The position numbers and the translations under genes were made by a program. The notes below the pieces were generated by a model, which ran no database searches, was not told the origin of the DNA, and was given only the letters and a program-made list of their open reading frames with translations. DNA of 64,000 nucleotides from Piper betle (Eukaryota; Streptophyta; Magnoliopsida; Piperales; Piperaceae), in contig JAURVB010013550.1 in the NCBI GenBank assembly GCA_033002965.1, forward strand, positions 1-64,000. The letters are read 5' to 3'. Within the stretch, counting starts at the first letter, position 1. Every line of letters begins with the position of its first letter. Of this stretch, positions 33,930 through 46,838 are shown in pieces.

Positions 33930-36900
33930 CCATTTTACCCTTCGTTTTCGATGTGCGTCCCACAAAAAAATTAATTTTACAACTTCATAAAACAAACAAT
34001 ATCCTCAGATTTGTGGTGTCTGTGTATGTTGAAAATGAATGGGTGGGGGATGAACCAGCTGCGCACTGAGTAGTCAGCATGGACACAAGCTGATGTTGAG
34101 GATCATCTTCACAAAAAACCGGCAAATAACATAAGGTAATAAAATAACATGAAAGCAATGACATTAATGATGAAAGAAATAGTTCTCATTATTGATTATT
34201 AATTATAGTATATTATCAAAAAAGTAATAGCCCATACATGTTGAGGATCCAAAGCAGTCATGTTGAGCATGCCTCTGTGAGACAGGCATTTACAACCAAA
34301 ATAAATCTACTGATGTTGTCAATCTATTCCCTTCCTGAACTTTCTTCGCGCTTGTGTTGGTTCCAATAGTTGAAGCAGTGATGCATTCTCCCTAAAAAGC
34401 AAACACCCACTTTACCTGTTCAAAACTAACTTCACTCCCGACACCTGAAACTCAAGTGCTTGCCATGTTTGCCACCAGTGATGGGGCAAACTGTGATCAC
34501 AGAGAGTATTGCAGCCAAAATTGCGGCACTACTGTCTCCATAAGAGACCAACCTCAGCCCAAAAGCACTACTATATATCACTGTCTACATATTCAGAGAG
34601 ACCCAGAAAAATACGAGCCGAGTAATTGGAAATAGGATTATGTCCCATTGAAGCCAGAGATGAAGTTGGAGAAGGATGGCAAAGGAGAGAAGCCACTATT
34701 GTGTGTTACATTGAGGTCGTCCTCATGCTCACACATAAATCATCCTCCTCATCAAGGCCTACCGTGCCCTTGCATTTTGCCAACTACATATGATTCTCTT
34801 TCCTCCTCTAGAACACGCACTCGCGCACACGCACACACATACTTTCTTTCTCACTTCTTTGCTTGTCTACTGTGTTAAATTTCACGGCAGGTCAAGGCCT
34901 ATCCTGAGCAGCTGCAGGTTATGATCCCTGATCTGAAACCTTTTCTTGCGGATATCTCAGACAAACCTGTTTCTGACCATCAGGATCTTTGCTGACAAGA
35001 CTGACACTTATGCATCGATCTGTCATTATCATCAAAAGTTAAAGACTTTTTTCATTCAAGACGAGACTAATCATCCAACAATGCACAGTTATAAGAAGTA
35101 TTGTGAAACCTGGATTTCCTGGGTGATTTCACTTCCTGACTGGACCTTGGGTCTGTTGATTTGAAGGATTGAGAACCTGATGCAGAAGTCAAGTTGGACG
35201 TATTATCTCCAAGTATTCAAAATTCAGCTGAGCTGTAATTCTCGGTGATGAAGCTTCTACCATTTGATCCAACTTGCAGGACTGCTTAGATAGAGCAAAA
35301 TAAGATGTATGCAGAAAACAAAGTCCACAAGCGCTTTGCTTATCTTGCCAAAATAATATGCTAGCTCCAGAAGATGATGAATTTTCTGCTTAGTTCATAG
35401 GTTCAAGCTGAGGAATCAATGATCAAGAGGGTATAAATGCACTACATGGTTGGCTTGATATAATGACTGTCACTTTCAGAAGCCTGTTCACTTTGTGAAC
35501 CCTAATTATCAAACAACTCTTACATCTCATTCTCACCTCATGCCAAGGAGCTAGCATTTGACCATGCTATTCAAGAGGAAAATACGTGATAATACTAACC
35601 CACAGATATCTTTTTTTCTACATTCTTTCTTTATCTTTTTCTTCTGAAGTGCATCTCTTTAAGCTGGACATGACAGCGTTGATACACCTATCAATTCACT
35701 ATTCAGAATAATTGATTTGACTTTTCTCGTAATTTGCCAACCATCTACTATCATCTGCAATTTGATACTAACTATAAATAAATAATAATTTCAAAACAGG
35801 ATTCTGTTCATACCAAGGCTTGAAGTCGGAGGGAAGTAGTCTCCTTCAATCTCCACTGAAAAATTTTCTTTTTGATTGGGCCATCCTTCACATATTCCTG
35901 ACCTTTTACATGGTCATACAGCATTACTTTTAATAAAAATCATAATAAACTAGCATGTCTCTGAGAGAGTATACACCACCGTATCGACTCTGACAGAGTG
36001 TCTAACATTTGTCAATAGTCCAGAAATGTCGCTCACAGGTGGTAAAAGACTATTACTGAATGCAAAAAGCTAACCTTACAGTCCAAAATCAGGTAAAATA
36101 CATATTTCTGTGATAGAATCGAGGAAATAGAAGAAGAAGATAATAAAGGAGAGGAATTCAGTCTTCATTCATAATAATCTGGCCATTACAAAAAGATCGA
36201 TACTCTATTTATAGACAGACACAAACAACTAAGTAGAGATTTTAGCATAAATCTCTCAATTATTGTTCCTAAAATCTCTAAAAGAAAATATATACCAAAT
36301 TGACTTAAAATATATCCTAATTTAACTCAGTCAATGAAATATAATTTCATAATTTCATGGCATTTTATTTAAAAAAACTACTAAATAGTAAAAAACCGTG
36401 TTTGAGTAAGTAGTCTACCTTACCTATTTGAGAGAGATAATATTTTCAAACTAAAAGCTACTTGAAATGAATTGCATCTTTTGTTAATCCATATGCTATC
36501 AGCAAGAGAGGTTCCTATTTAACAATCAAGTTTCTCTTCCTATAATCTCAATTATGTCATCTCAAGAGAAGAAATGATTGACAGAGATATCCTCTCCCTT
36601 CCAACCTCAAGTAAAGGGGAAGAATCACATACAAATAATGTAAGCACCATAAATTACATTTTAGTACTGCAAGTATCTTAAAACTTGAAATTTCAACGAA
36701 CATACAATATATTAGACTAATTAGTAGGATATTTGTCGGGGGCACTAATATTTAATTTTCATATTCAACATGTAATGATCATATAGGAAGTATGACTTTG
36801 TGAGCAAAAGTAAAAAATTTTTGTGCCATAAGTGAACCTTTTGTTCAATTTTGAGAGCTCATCAAATTCATAGATAAGAAACAATTCCATGAAATAATAG

Positions 36901-37395
36901 ATAATCAATTTGATAATTAAGAAACCATGGATACACAGAAGCGAATTATCAGTACATGCTTTTCATATGTTTGTACTTGACAAAAGCTTTAATAAAAATA
37001 CCTTTCATTTTGAAAAAATATAGTCTCACCAAATGGTTCTGGAAAAATATATGAATATACATAACATCATTTTAATTAAAGTCCTAACCCATCTGCTTGA
37101 TCAAATTCGTTTTCCCTCTTGCAATAAATAAATTGTACTTTACTACTAAATTTTCACGTACTAGTGGAGTAAACCAACAACACTAAATTGCATAGTATTC
37201 TTCAAAATAATCGGCGCAAAATCATTAATTATATAACTGCGTTGAGTTACACAGATGAATTGGCTCATCTGACCCCAATTCACAGGTTCATGGCTCCAAC
37301 TTCAATAAAGTAAAATGTGTTATAAATGATATGAAGTGTTCGATAGGATGCAGGGGGAATAGTAATGGATGGTCACTTTTTACAAGAACATCCAT
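33930..37395. repeat. Duplicated block P, copy 2, with the same gene relic
   Basis: Corresponds to 5458-8851. The left edge is a composite: 33930-33960 matches 5458-5492 and 33968-34010 matches about 5745-5784, with the DNA between them missing. The relic (plus) at 34890-35165 reads VKAYPEQLQVMIPDLKPFLA and then SDKPVSDHQDLC before a TGA; the neighbouring frame continues RIFADKTDTYAS and KKYCETWISW. An exon-like block reading KPEMKLEKDGKGEKPLL precedes it near 34648. I cannot name the parent gene. A segment of about 405 bp at 36665-37069 is absent from the other copy. Confidence 0.75.
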
Positions 37396-37804
37396 AGTAC
37401 ATGTAAAGAACAACTTCCAAATGTTCTCGTATTTTAACAATTATATATGAACAATTGTAGACCTTATGTTTCCTTGGATATGAGATGTGGCAAAGCTTTA
37501 CTCTTCTTTTTATTGTTAAGGAAGTAAACAAATGTGTTGCTTTGCCCAAGTCTCTGGCTTCATTCTTCATCTCCATAACATAAAAAAGTCAACCTCACCG
37601 TGTTATATCTAACTATGCCAATAATACTGAGTTATCCTCTTGTAGAATTGGCTAGAGAATATGAGCAAGTTTTTACAGAGTTTCAAAAGAACAAACATAC
37701 GTTTTAAGACATCTCTTTTGCAACCAAACCCTTCATCCAATATTACAAAACAACTTACATGCTCATAATCCATACAAGGATCACGCACCTATCTTCTTCC
37801 ACTA
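37396..37804. other. Spacer downstream of the small membrane protein gene
   Basis: Unique sequence after the end of block P. A 67-codon minus frame (37373-37576) has no recognised features. Part of the stretch is probably the 3' untranslated region of the gene at 37805-38528. Confidence 0.5.
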
Positions 37805-38528
37805 TTAAGGCCAGAAACTATTGCCGGGCTTCTTCACCAAAATCTGGTTATACTCCGGCCTAGATGTCTGCAAAAATGAATTGAAACACTTACAAAAAAA
37901 CCCCACAACTGGTAAGTACAGAAAACCCAGAGATTGATTGGTAAACTATAGAGTTTATTCAATTAAATATATGAATCTTATTGTTCCTCTAAACTAGAAT
38001 GAGAACCACCGGGCCTATTAATCAATGATTCTTCCATGGGCCAACTCATTGAACCGCCACAGTCAAAATCGAGTCAGAAGCATACACCACATACTTAAGC
38101 AGATGTTAGATTAGACAGTATAAGTTTGACCAAAACCATTCTATTCAGCTCCTAAGGAACAAATAAGTTGAGATCCATGAGTACCCAGTCAATTAAGCTA
38201 TGTTCTATTCCAATTCTACCAAAAAAGAAAAAAATCCAGCAATTAATTACCCACATCCAATTGATCCATAATTACAGCAAATTACATCCAGAGAAACGAC
38301 AAATATTTTGTGGAGATAACTGACCAGATCTTTGAAGATGAGGAAGGCGATGAAGAAGAAGAGGAAGAAGAGGATCTCGAACTCCGCCAATCGGACGAAA
38401 TCGAATACACTGTTCACCACCCTCGTGAGCGCCGACTCTCGACCGCGCGGGTGGTCGCCTCGCCGGCGGCCGCCGCCGCCGCCGCCCCTCATGCTGGCTT
38501 GACCGTCTCCGCGTCCCGGCGCAACCAT
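37805..38528 (-). CDS. Small conserved plant membrane protein, 88 residues
   Basis: Two exons, 38325-38528 (68 codons) and 37805-37867 (20 codons plus stop), joined in phase 0 at a GTCAGT donor and a TTTTTGCAG acceptor. The N-terminus is rich in Gly and Arg (residues 1-30). Residues 34-52 are conserved-looking (LTRVVNSVFDFVRLAEFE), followed by one hydrophobic segment (residues 51-65) and the C-terminal tail TSRPEYNQILVKKPG. I recall small uncharacterised plant proteins with this same tail, so the join is well supported, but the function is unknown to me. The 5' part is duplicated at 23670-23962. Confidence 0.85.
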
Positions 38529-38733
38529 ACATGACGTTGATATATATATTCATACGGTAGACGTTGGCCTAATATCAGACCAACCCACAACTAATTAGAC
38601 CGGTTCACAGATCAATTTTTGACCCGATATTCGGTCCCGAAAATACTTAATTCAATTCGAAGTTCCCTAACTCAATTGACCAACCGATTTAGCAAATCTT
38701 TAAAGCTCAAAAAAATCAGTCATAATTTTTTAA

Positions 38734-38801
38734 TATATATATACATATATATATATATATCATAATATCTTCGGTCTGGTTCACAAATGAACCAGACCGT
38801 T
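38734..38801. repeat. TA tract followed by an 11-bp perfect hairpin
   Basis: A TA-rich tract (38734-38760) is followed at 38776-38801 by GGTCTGGTTCA, a CAAA loop and the exact complement. It lies at the position matching the left end of element Y beside the copied promoter (23950-24002), so it may be a remnant end of the same element type. Confidence 0.6.
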
Positions 38802-40915
38802 CATGTTATATCATTTGCCATGGTCTAACTTTTCACAATAACTACGAGCAAAAACACCTGCACAATGAGCGGGTATAATAATCAATTGAGATATATTAAG
38901 AAAGAAGAAAATATTTTACAACCGCACATTCATTAAAATATATTTTGTAATGAATGGTTATAGAGTTTTTAAAATAATATTAAAAGAAACCTACATTTTA
39001 GACATTATTAAATAAAAATAATTTAATTACATGAATACATAAAAATTTTCATTTTTTAACTTCAATTAGAACAAATATCATTAATTTAAAAAGGAAAACG
39101 TAAAAGAACGAAAATTATACAAAACAGTTGAAGTAGTATTTTTTAAAAAAATTATTGAAGGAATAGATTATAAAGAAGATAAGAAAATGCATTTGGAAGA
39201 AAATATGATAAGGAAATAGTAGAGATTATTAAAAATAATAATAATAATACTAATACACAAAAAATAAAAAATAACAATTTTTTCTTACTTTAGAAAGAAC
39301 AAACTAATTCATAAATTTAATAAGGGAAACATTTTTTTTAGTTTTAACATGCAAAGACAAAATAATTAAATATAGTTGAAGAAGAATTTTTTTCCTTAAA
39401 AAAATTATTAAAGAAATGGTTTGCTAAGACGATAAGAAAAGTTGTTACTTACATTGATTTAAAAAAATCCTATGAAGGAAAAACCACATGAAACAAATAT
39501 AATGAGATTTTTTTAAAAAATGTTTGATGAATATTAAAAATCAAATGAATAGATATATATAACATACCACTGTATTTTTCTTTCTTCCAAAAGAGTCATA
39601 AGTGATAAATTGTGATGGGTATCTTTAGAAAAAATATATGATGCATAAGAAAAAAAATTTTAGGAAAATATCAAATTTATAAGAAATTTTTTGATAAAAA
39701 AAGATGCAACATCCCTTTTAAATATAATATTTTTGAAAAATTACAAACTAATGAGTGTAAACTTTTATCAAAAAATACATCCCATAAGAGTGTGTATTCT
39801 AAAGAAGATACCCTTATATAAAGAAACACATCACATAAAAAAGACCTATTTCTAGATAATTGTTTCCACTTAAAATAGAATGATTCATCTTATTGGAGTA
39901 CTTCTTGCCTGCTGTTTAGAAGGAAAGTGACACATTTTATAAGAATACCCTTTCTAAATAATTGCGTTGAAGAAGCATGGAGAGGAATACCCTTTATAAA
40001 TAGTTGCATCCTTTAGAGTAAATCTGGTAGGGGGTGGGAATTTATCATCTATTATAGTTAAGTATTAGATTATACCTGTATTAGTGTCTTCCGGAAGAAT
40101 TAGTGCACTCAACTTGCGTTGAAATAAATTTTTTAAAAAAATTCTTTAATTTGAAGTGAATGGGTTGTTACAAATAGGAATGTGGCATGCGTGTTTAGGT
40201 ATGTTCAATTGGCTTGAATTGGATTTTCAAATAACATATTGACATATAAGTCACAATTTAATCATCAAAGTTTAATACATCATAAGTTAATTAAAGTACC
40301 CTTATTTTGCCCTAATTGAATAACTAAACCTTATTAGCAAGTAAGCTTCTCGAGCCAATTCTTTCAAGTGTCTCATTCGTAGTTGGGCATAGATTTTATT
40401 ATATTATATTTTTTAGGCGATGGGCGTTGTTTTTGCGTAAATTAAGTACGATATGATCAATCCCGTTTACTTGGATTTTACAAATAATGTTCCGTGCAAT
40501 TTTTACAAGTCCACATTTATTCTTTTCTAATTAATATTTGAGATTTTTTAATTAACATGAAATTCAACAAACCCATTTTTTCCCCCACTTTGAATTATGT
40601 GAGGATTGAATGAACCCCCAGATGTAGTAGTAATGCAGCTCAATCTCTTCAGACTTTTACTGGTGTGGGCAAGAACTTATAATTTCTTCAACTTCTTCAT
40701 TCCTTGAATGAATGTTTAGAAAAAGAAAAGAAAAACTTCACAATATTCATTGACCAAACCAGCAGAGACATGAACACGAGCAGCTTGAAATGAAGCTTAA
40801 TTGGGTGTTCAGTGTTTGATTGCGTTTTTTGATATAATTTTTTTAATAAAATTAAAAATAAAAATAAACCCAATATTGGATGCCTACAAAATTGCAGCCT
40901 GCTCACATATATAAC
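38802..40915. other. AT-rich intergenic region, no gene seen
   Basis: Very AT-rich. Two diverged stretches at about 39125-39200 and 39370-39440 resemble each other (GTTGAAG, TTTTTT, AAAAAAATTATT, AAGAAAT), suggesting an old local duplication. No supported gene. Confidence 0.55.
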
Positions 40916-42332
40916 TCATTTTTCTTTGTGTACAGTTAACACTGATTGCCGGTAGGCACTACAAGAAACAATGGTAGAAGAAAAAAAGGCCAACGTGAAG
41001 AAAGATGGTGTGGTAGAGGAAGTAGTACTGGACGTGTCTGTGCTTGGCACAGTCGGATTTGGCGGCGAGAATCCATCGGCGCCGCCGTCTACACCCACGC
41101 CGAAACCGGGTTTTGGAGTCGTCGGCGTGTTTGTAGTTCCGAATCCGGGCGTCGTTGGGCTTGTAATACCTCCGGCGGTACTGCCAATCCAATGAAGTTC
41201 AATTTGATCAAATGCATTTTGTATTACCCAGAAACTCGCGCCATACGTAAACACAATTTTTTATATAAACAATGGAGTAAATTTATATAAATAATGATGA
41301 TTTATGAATCATGCCGATATAATGTTTAGCATTACATTTCGGTCAGTTTGTAATATATTTTTTAACATTTCTGAATCTCAGGAGCAGAGCTGAAAAAGTG
41401 TTATATATAATTTGGCCATTGAGGGAAACTCTGCACAATTTTGATGCAACGAAGCTACTTTATTTATTAGGAGTACACTTTAGAGTGTGCATTCGAAGTG
41501 TTGGATTCTAAAGAAGACAGCAAGAGTTTGCCGGTAAAGTAATGGAGACGTTGCCTTGGTTTTCTTTTTCTTCGTTCACTTTCCTTTCAGAAAGAAGAAA
41601 AAGAAAAGCAAAATCTTTGAACTGCCTAGCTTCCCCTCAAGGATGCTCTGCCCACCATTAGGAGTTAGGACCAATACTTTCTTTTTGCTATTTCACCTCC
41701 ATTTCAATGCATTGAACTCAGTCATACTCCAATAAAAATTGTTGGTCGAACCTATACTATTTCTCTCTCTCTGTCTCTCACGCACACACAGAGACTAAAA
41801 GAAAAAGAAAGAAGCTAGCGTTCATACCTAGTGGACGAAGGGTACACACAGGATCCATAACCTACAAAACCCAAAAATAAAGAAAAACATAGAAATGTTA
41901 ATCAACCATCTACCTATATACATAAACAACAGAGAACAAGCAATTATCAACGTACCATTAACCGACGAACATGCATAAAACAGAGAACTAAAAGACGAAG
42001 AGCTTACTGGGATCAGACATGGCGACCCCGGCGGTACCGGCGAAGTCGCAAGAGCCGGCGGCCATGGCCTTGCGCTGGAAGTAGCTGTTGAAGGCGTAGG
42101 AGGCGTGGGCGTGGATGGTGTTGGGCAGGTAGCACAGTCCGTTGGGCTGAATCGGAGAACAGTCGGCGCCGGAGCCGCAAGCGTAGTCCAGCGCCAACTG
42201 CAGCATTTTGTCGTCGGCGTTGCTCCGAGCAATGCACCAGCTCGCGCCGCTGTCGCCGCCGACGACCGACACCGTCACCGCCGCCGTGAACAAGAGGAGA
42301 GAGTTTGATCGAAATAGCAAGGAGAAACCCAT
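40916..42332 (-). CDS. X8-domain callose-binding protein (PDCB-like)
   Basis: Three exons: 42008-42332, 41828-41861 and 40916-41180, in consistent phases (1, then 2), giving 207 residues. Residues 1-25 are a signal peptide. The X8/CBM43 domain (about residues 31-118) shows SWCIARSNADDK, LDYACGSGADC, IQPNGLCYLPNT, ASYAFNSYFQRK, GSCDF and YGSCVYPS. A Thr/Pro/Gly-rich linker follows, then a moderately hydrophobic tail (SFFTLAFFSSTIVS) that may be a weak GPI signal. Such proteins bind callose in the wall at plasmodesmata. The six-cysteine pattern is complete. Exon 1 is GC-rich. The tail ends in a polar extension, unusual for a GPI signal, so the last exon end is the least certain part. Confidence 0.88.
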
Positions 42333-44629
42333 GAAAGGGATGGGTGGAGTGCGATAGAATTTGGTTGTTTCGAAAGTGGGTTCAGTAGGCAGCTGGTTCT
42401 GATAAAAAGTTTTGATGAACTATTGAAAAAGATAAAGGGAAGATTGGAGGTATTGGTATTGGAGATTTTGTAAATATGATTTCTTTTTCACTAATTTATA
42501 TTTGAGTCTATAGAAAAAATTTCACATCAACTTATATTTTTATATTCTAATTTGCCTTAATATTCCTAAATCAACTCAAGTTAATATAATTTGATGAGGT
42601 ATAATTTTTCTAGTTTGAAAAAATATTATAATTATTGATATTCTTATTGGTCCCTCTCAGCTCGAAAAAAGACCTTAAATTAAAAATTAGTTTAAAAAAT
42701 AAGGTTTTATTATTAGTTTATATATAAATCACTAATATTATTCATGACTGATACGAAATTAATCTAACAATTAACCCTCTCATACATTATACCAATTAAA
42801 TATCTCCCTCTGATATGTTAGGTCTACAAATTATACTAAAAGTCTAAGAGATTTTAATTTGAGTTGGCTAACATACTATATCATATTATCCGAATCACCT
42901 CCCCTTTATCTCCCCCTCACACATAGTAGGTTCATATCTTATGACTGAAGCTCTAAGAGACTTTAATTCAAAGTAATTGATATACCATAAGACAAATTAA
43001 AGTAACATCAAAACCAACTAAGCGCTGATACTATTATTGGGCCATAAGGCCAACAACTCTTATATCCACCTGAACATTACGTATGTGATAAAGAGAGTGA
43101 GAAAAGTACTCAATGTGGATGCCAGATATCCGGTGATGCCATTGTTGAAGGTGGTGAATAGGGAGTTTTTCTTCGGTGGGGGCCCTATGGTTTTGGGACA
43201 TTTATGCTGAAATAATTACAAAGACTAAGTAGAAGATCCTCTTTTTTTAATGAAAAATAGAAATTCTTCGAGAAGATGAAGTCTAGACACGAAGAATTTG
43301 GATCTAAATATGTCTGCTAAAATTCCAAAGTGGGATGCACATCATGCTTTTGCTGAGGATGTGTTAAAGTGGTGTGACATTTTAGCCATAGAAAACTGGA
43401 CGCTAGTGAAAAATCCTTCAATGCTAGTGTCATATAATGCAAATATCCACATATTACAGCAAATTTGGGGTTAAAACTCGTTTAAGTTGGATTTTGATCA
43501 AGGCTCGATGTTCAACAAGAAGTCAAACGAGCTGATCTAGGTTTGCATCCCTACATGACCCGTTCAAAACTCAATATTTTATATAAACATAAAAATTTAT
43601 ATATGTATACGAGATTTCTTCTCAGAGTTTAAATAAGTCCATAAAAGAGAATGAAATAGTATAATTTTAAGTAAGAATGTTCATGGTTGTATTATTTTAT
43701 GAGCAAAATTATACTAAATTAAGGTATTTGATTTTTGAAAGAAATTTTAATATAAATTGTACAAAAAAGAGTATTTGTGAATACAAATTAACTTGAGCTC
43801 AACTTGAAATTGAAGGCAAATAAACCAAGTTTTAGCTAAATAAAGTTAGATTCGAATGATCTAATGAACAAACCTAAATTCTTGGCCATAAAACTTTTGC
43901 CAAGCACCTTAGCAGATGTAAAAAATAGGCACAAGTTAATTAATCAAAGTCATTCACATAACATCATTCTTATATATACTTATAATTATAATCTTGAAAA
44001 CAATAATACAAAAAGCAAAGATCCCCCGAAGATATTGTGATCCTCCAACCATTCCCTTTACAAAAAATTAGAACAATATGTAAGTAATTGGTCAATAATT
44101 TAAATTAAAAATAATTCACTGTTGGCGGAAATATGTTTATAATCTTCAATTTGGTTGACATTTTTTAGGAAACAAATTAAGCCCGTTAATTTGTATTTGG
44201 CTGGGTCGCTACACTTGTCACCACCGAAGAGGTGAATACATTAATTTTAAACTAATGGTACACCCAATAATGCTGCTATAGGTAATCAATTTATTAGAGT
44301 ACAACAGTATTGAACACCCCAAACAACAATTACGATATGCCTTTACTTGAATAAATATAACCCATTGAACCAGACACAAACCTCATCAAGAGTTCTGGTT
44401 AATTAACAAGAAGAATCAAGGCATAAAAAGCAACTCATTGCACGAGATTTACGTACATGTATTGGTGAGAATGAACCAACAATAAGAAAAGATAGAGGAA
44501 GGAAATGTGTGCTGAAAAAGAAGGATTACACTAACGGGTGAGGCTTCGGCGACCAATCATTCTCATGACCTCTGCTCATATAGAGTTTATTGGGAAGATT
44601 TATTATATGAGATATGATAGCCTAAGTCT
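42333..44629. other. Intergenic region with a possible gene relic
   Basis: Mostly AT-rich. At 43125-43200 and 43320-43450 (plus) there are short coding-like phrases (YPVMPLLKVVNREFFFGGGP and, further on, KWDAHHAFAEDVLKWC, NWTLVKNPSMLVSYNANIHI) broken by stops and frame changes. This looks like an exon remnant of a real gene, but I do not recognise which one. The remainder shows no genes. Confidence 0.45.
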
Positions 44630-45010
44630 GGGCTGGGCGGGGGAAATTTCATGTTTCCAAATCAATATAGACTGTCTGATTATAGAGGCAATATAAATTA
44701 AATCAAACTTAAATAAGAAAAAAATTAAACTCCCACCACTGGCTGATAAAAAAACAAACTCTCACTTCTATGGCGGCCGAACCCAGCCGACTCTAGCCAG
44801 TTTTGACTATGGTCGGCCTCTTCCGATGGCGGGCGGCCGGACCAGGCTGCCTCCTGCCAAATCCAATCGCGACGGTCGGGTTCAGCCAACGGTGCCATCA
44901 TAGGTTAAGAGGGGGGAATTTTTTTAAATACATAATCATTTTGAGTCATCCTTCTAATCAGACGGCTTAGACTAATATGTGGGGCAGGAAATTTTCCATT
45001 TGCTTCAGGC
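44630..45010. mobile_element. Old, degraded twin-hairpin element
   Basis: Both ends keep the layout of the TA-tract family in decayed form: an outer GGAAATTTCATGTTTCC-type stem, then a diverged inner unit (GACTGTCTGATTATAGAGGC) on the left. On the right is a diverged inner unit (CATCCTTCTAATCAGACGGC) and a GGAAATTTTCC stem. The centre (44770-44900) is GC-rich. The TA tracts are no longer clear. Confidence 0.5.
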
Positions 45011-45111
45011 TCACATAAACTTTTCCCTAATTATATATCTTCTTCCCTAATAACTTTATCAAGATCTTCCCCAACCATTATTCTAACACTAATCCCATTA
45101 GATACCCCTAA

Positions 45112-46780
45112 TGTAAAACCCGCCCACGATTCGAGTCAGGGTTTTAGATTTAGAACCGGTCAGTTCGACTGTTATTTTCGAGTCGAGTCAGTTTCAAAAC
45201 ACGTGTACTAAGCCGACGCCAGTCACATGCATGAGCTATGAGGGTCATGCGTACTCAAGTATATGATGATAACGTCATGAACACAACAGAACAGAATGAG
45301 TTATCAAAATATATGAGAGTATGCCAGTTTTTTTTATATATACAGTGGATCGTAGAATAAGTTTTAGGCAGTTTACCGCATTAGGACACGTTACAGCCAG
45401 TTTGGGTGGGTTGATAGTTCTAGAACATATCATTATGATGTTTTGGTGTTTATTTGATTGTTATGGGATTTTCCTAATTTTTTTAGGATTTAATACGACA
45501 TAGTTATTATTCTTAACTCGAGCCGGACATGAGTCAAGTATTATTTACGATATTGCCACCCACTTGTTTTTTTTCTCACCCTCGACCTTTTCTTCTTCCT
45601 CGCCCAAACCCTTGCCCCGATGTTGCCCCTGTGCAGCATCGCCGCCGCTGCCATGGACACCACCCTGCTGCAGATCGGCGTCGCCTAGCCCGGCCACGGC
45701 GTAGCCGTGCTGTCCCGACCAGGCCCAGCCACCATCTGGCTGCCATGACACAAGGAAGCCCCGCCTTTGCGCCGCGCTTCCGTCGCCGATCGCATCGCCG
45801 GTGATCGTCGCCGCCATGATCGGGTGGTCGCCTCAATACCCTCGACCACCCATCGACCTTTCCCAACCAGAGTGGAGGCCGTCGCCGCCCAGGCCGGCCG
45901 GATCTAGTCACCCATCGCCGCCACCTCTATTTTAGCCATTTTTCAGTGAGTCGCCACCTCCGCCAACCATATCGACACTATAGAAATACCGTCAAAACCC
46001 GCCAAAAACCGGATTCATTGGAATTCGGCCGATCTTTCGCCGAGTTCATCCAGTCGAACCTGATCAACTTCGAATGCAGCCAAGCATCGAATTTGAGCTC
46101 CGAGACGTGCGACAACACCCTAACCGTCGCGGATCATCGACGATGTGAGGTATAATTACCTCCGAATTTATAATTTAAACTTTATGATTGTTAGCACAAC
46201 ATGTTAGGGTTGATTTATTGATGTGATTAATGCTTAATTATGGATGAAACGATGAGTTGCATGATGAGATTAAGTGTGAATGAAGAGTCAGTGATCTAAT
46301 GAGAGCATGATAAGTGACCACAACGTAACTTAGAAAAATGTAATAAAATTAGTTTGAATAGGATGAGTTAGAATTATTTTCACATCTATGATTATTTGGC
46401 TGTAGCTGGAAACTATTTGTATTTTGAGTGTGATGTTCATTGTGTGTGATGCATCATTTAGTTAGCGGGCGTTAGTATTTAGTTTTGATGTGTAGGTACG
46501 GAGTAGGAGCTTGCCGCCTAGGCGCAATGACACTCTTGGAGCTTCTATCAGGTCCGTTTAGGACTCGTCTCTATTTCTACTCTCTTCTATTGTATGTTTT
46601 GATTTTATTGCTTGCAGGACGGGTTAAGTGGCGTTTTATCAGATCCCACTTAACTCAGGCCATCTAGCCGAACAGATTTCCGGATTAATAACCCTCGAGG
46701 ATGAGATCCCTCAAGAACGATTTCGAAAACAAGATCCACCACAAGTTGCCTTCGGGCCTATTATATAAATCTCTATCCAC

Positions 46781-46838
<58 letters not shown>

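Noticed and set aside
38310..38534. Acidic 74-codon plus frame (EEEGDEEEEEEEDLE)
   Set aside because: It is the antisense shadow of exon 1 of the small membrane protein, whose hydrophobic codons read as acidic on the other strand.
45529..45911. Frames in the GC-rich zone of the LTR as captured genes
   Set aside because: Overlapping frames on both strands, not shared in the same phase with the sister LTRs at 13850, 18550 and 25440.
46784..46835. TA tract as the border of another hairpin element
   Set aside because: Both sides continue directly into normal LTR sequence with no hairpin or GC-rich core, so it is only an expanded microsatellite.
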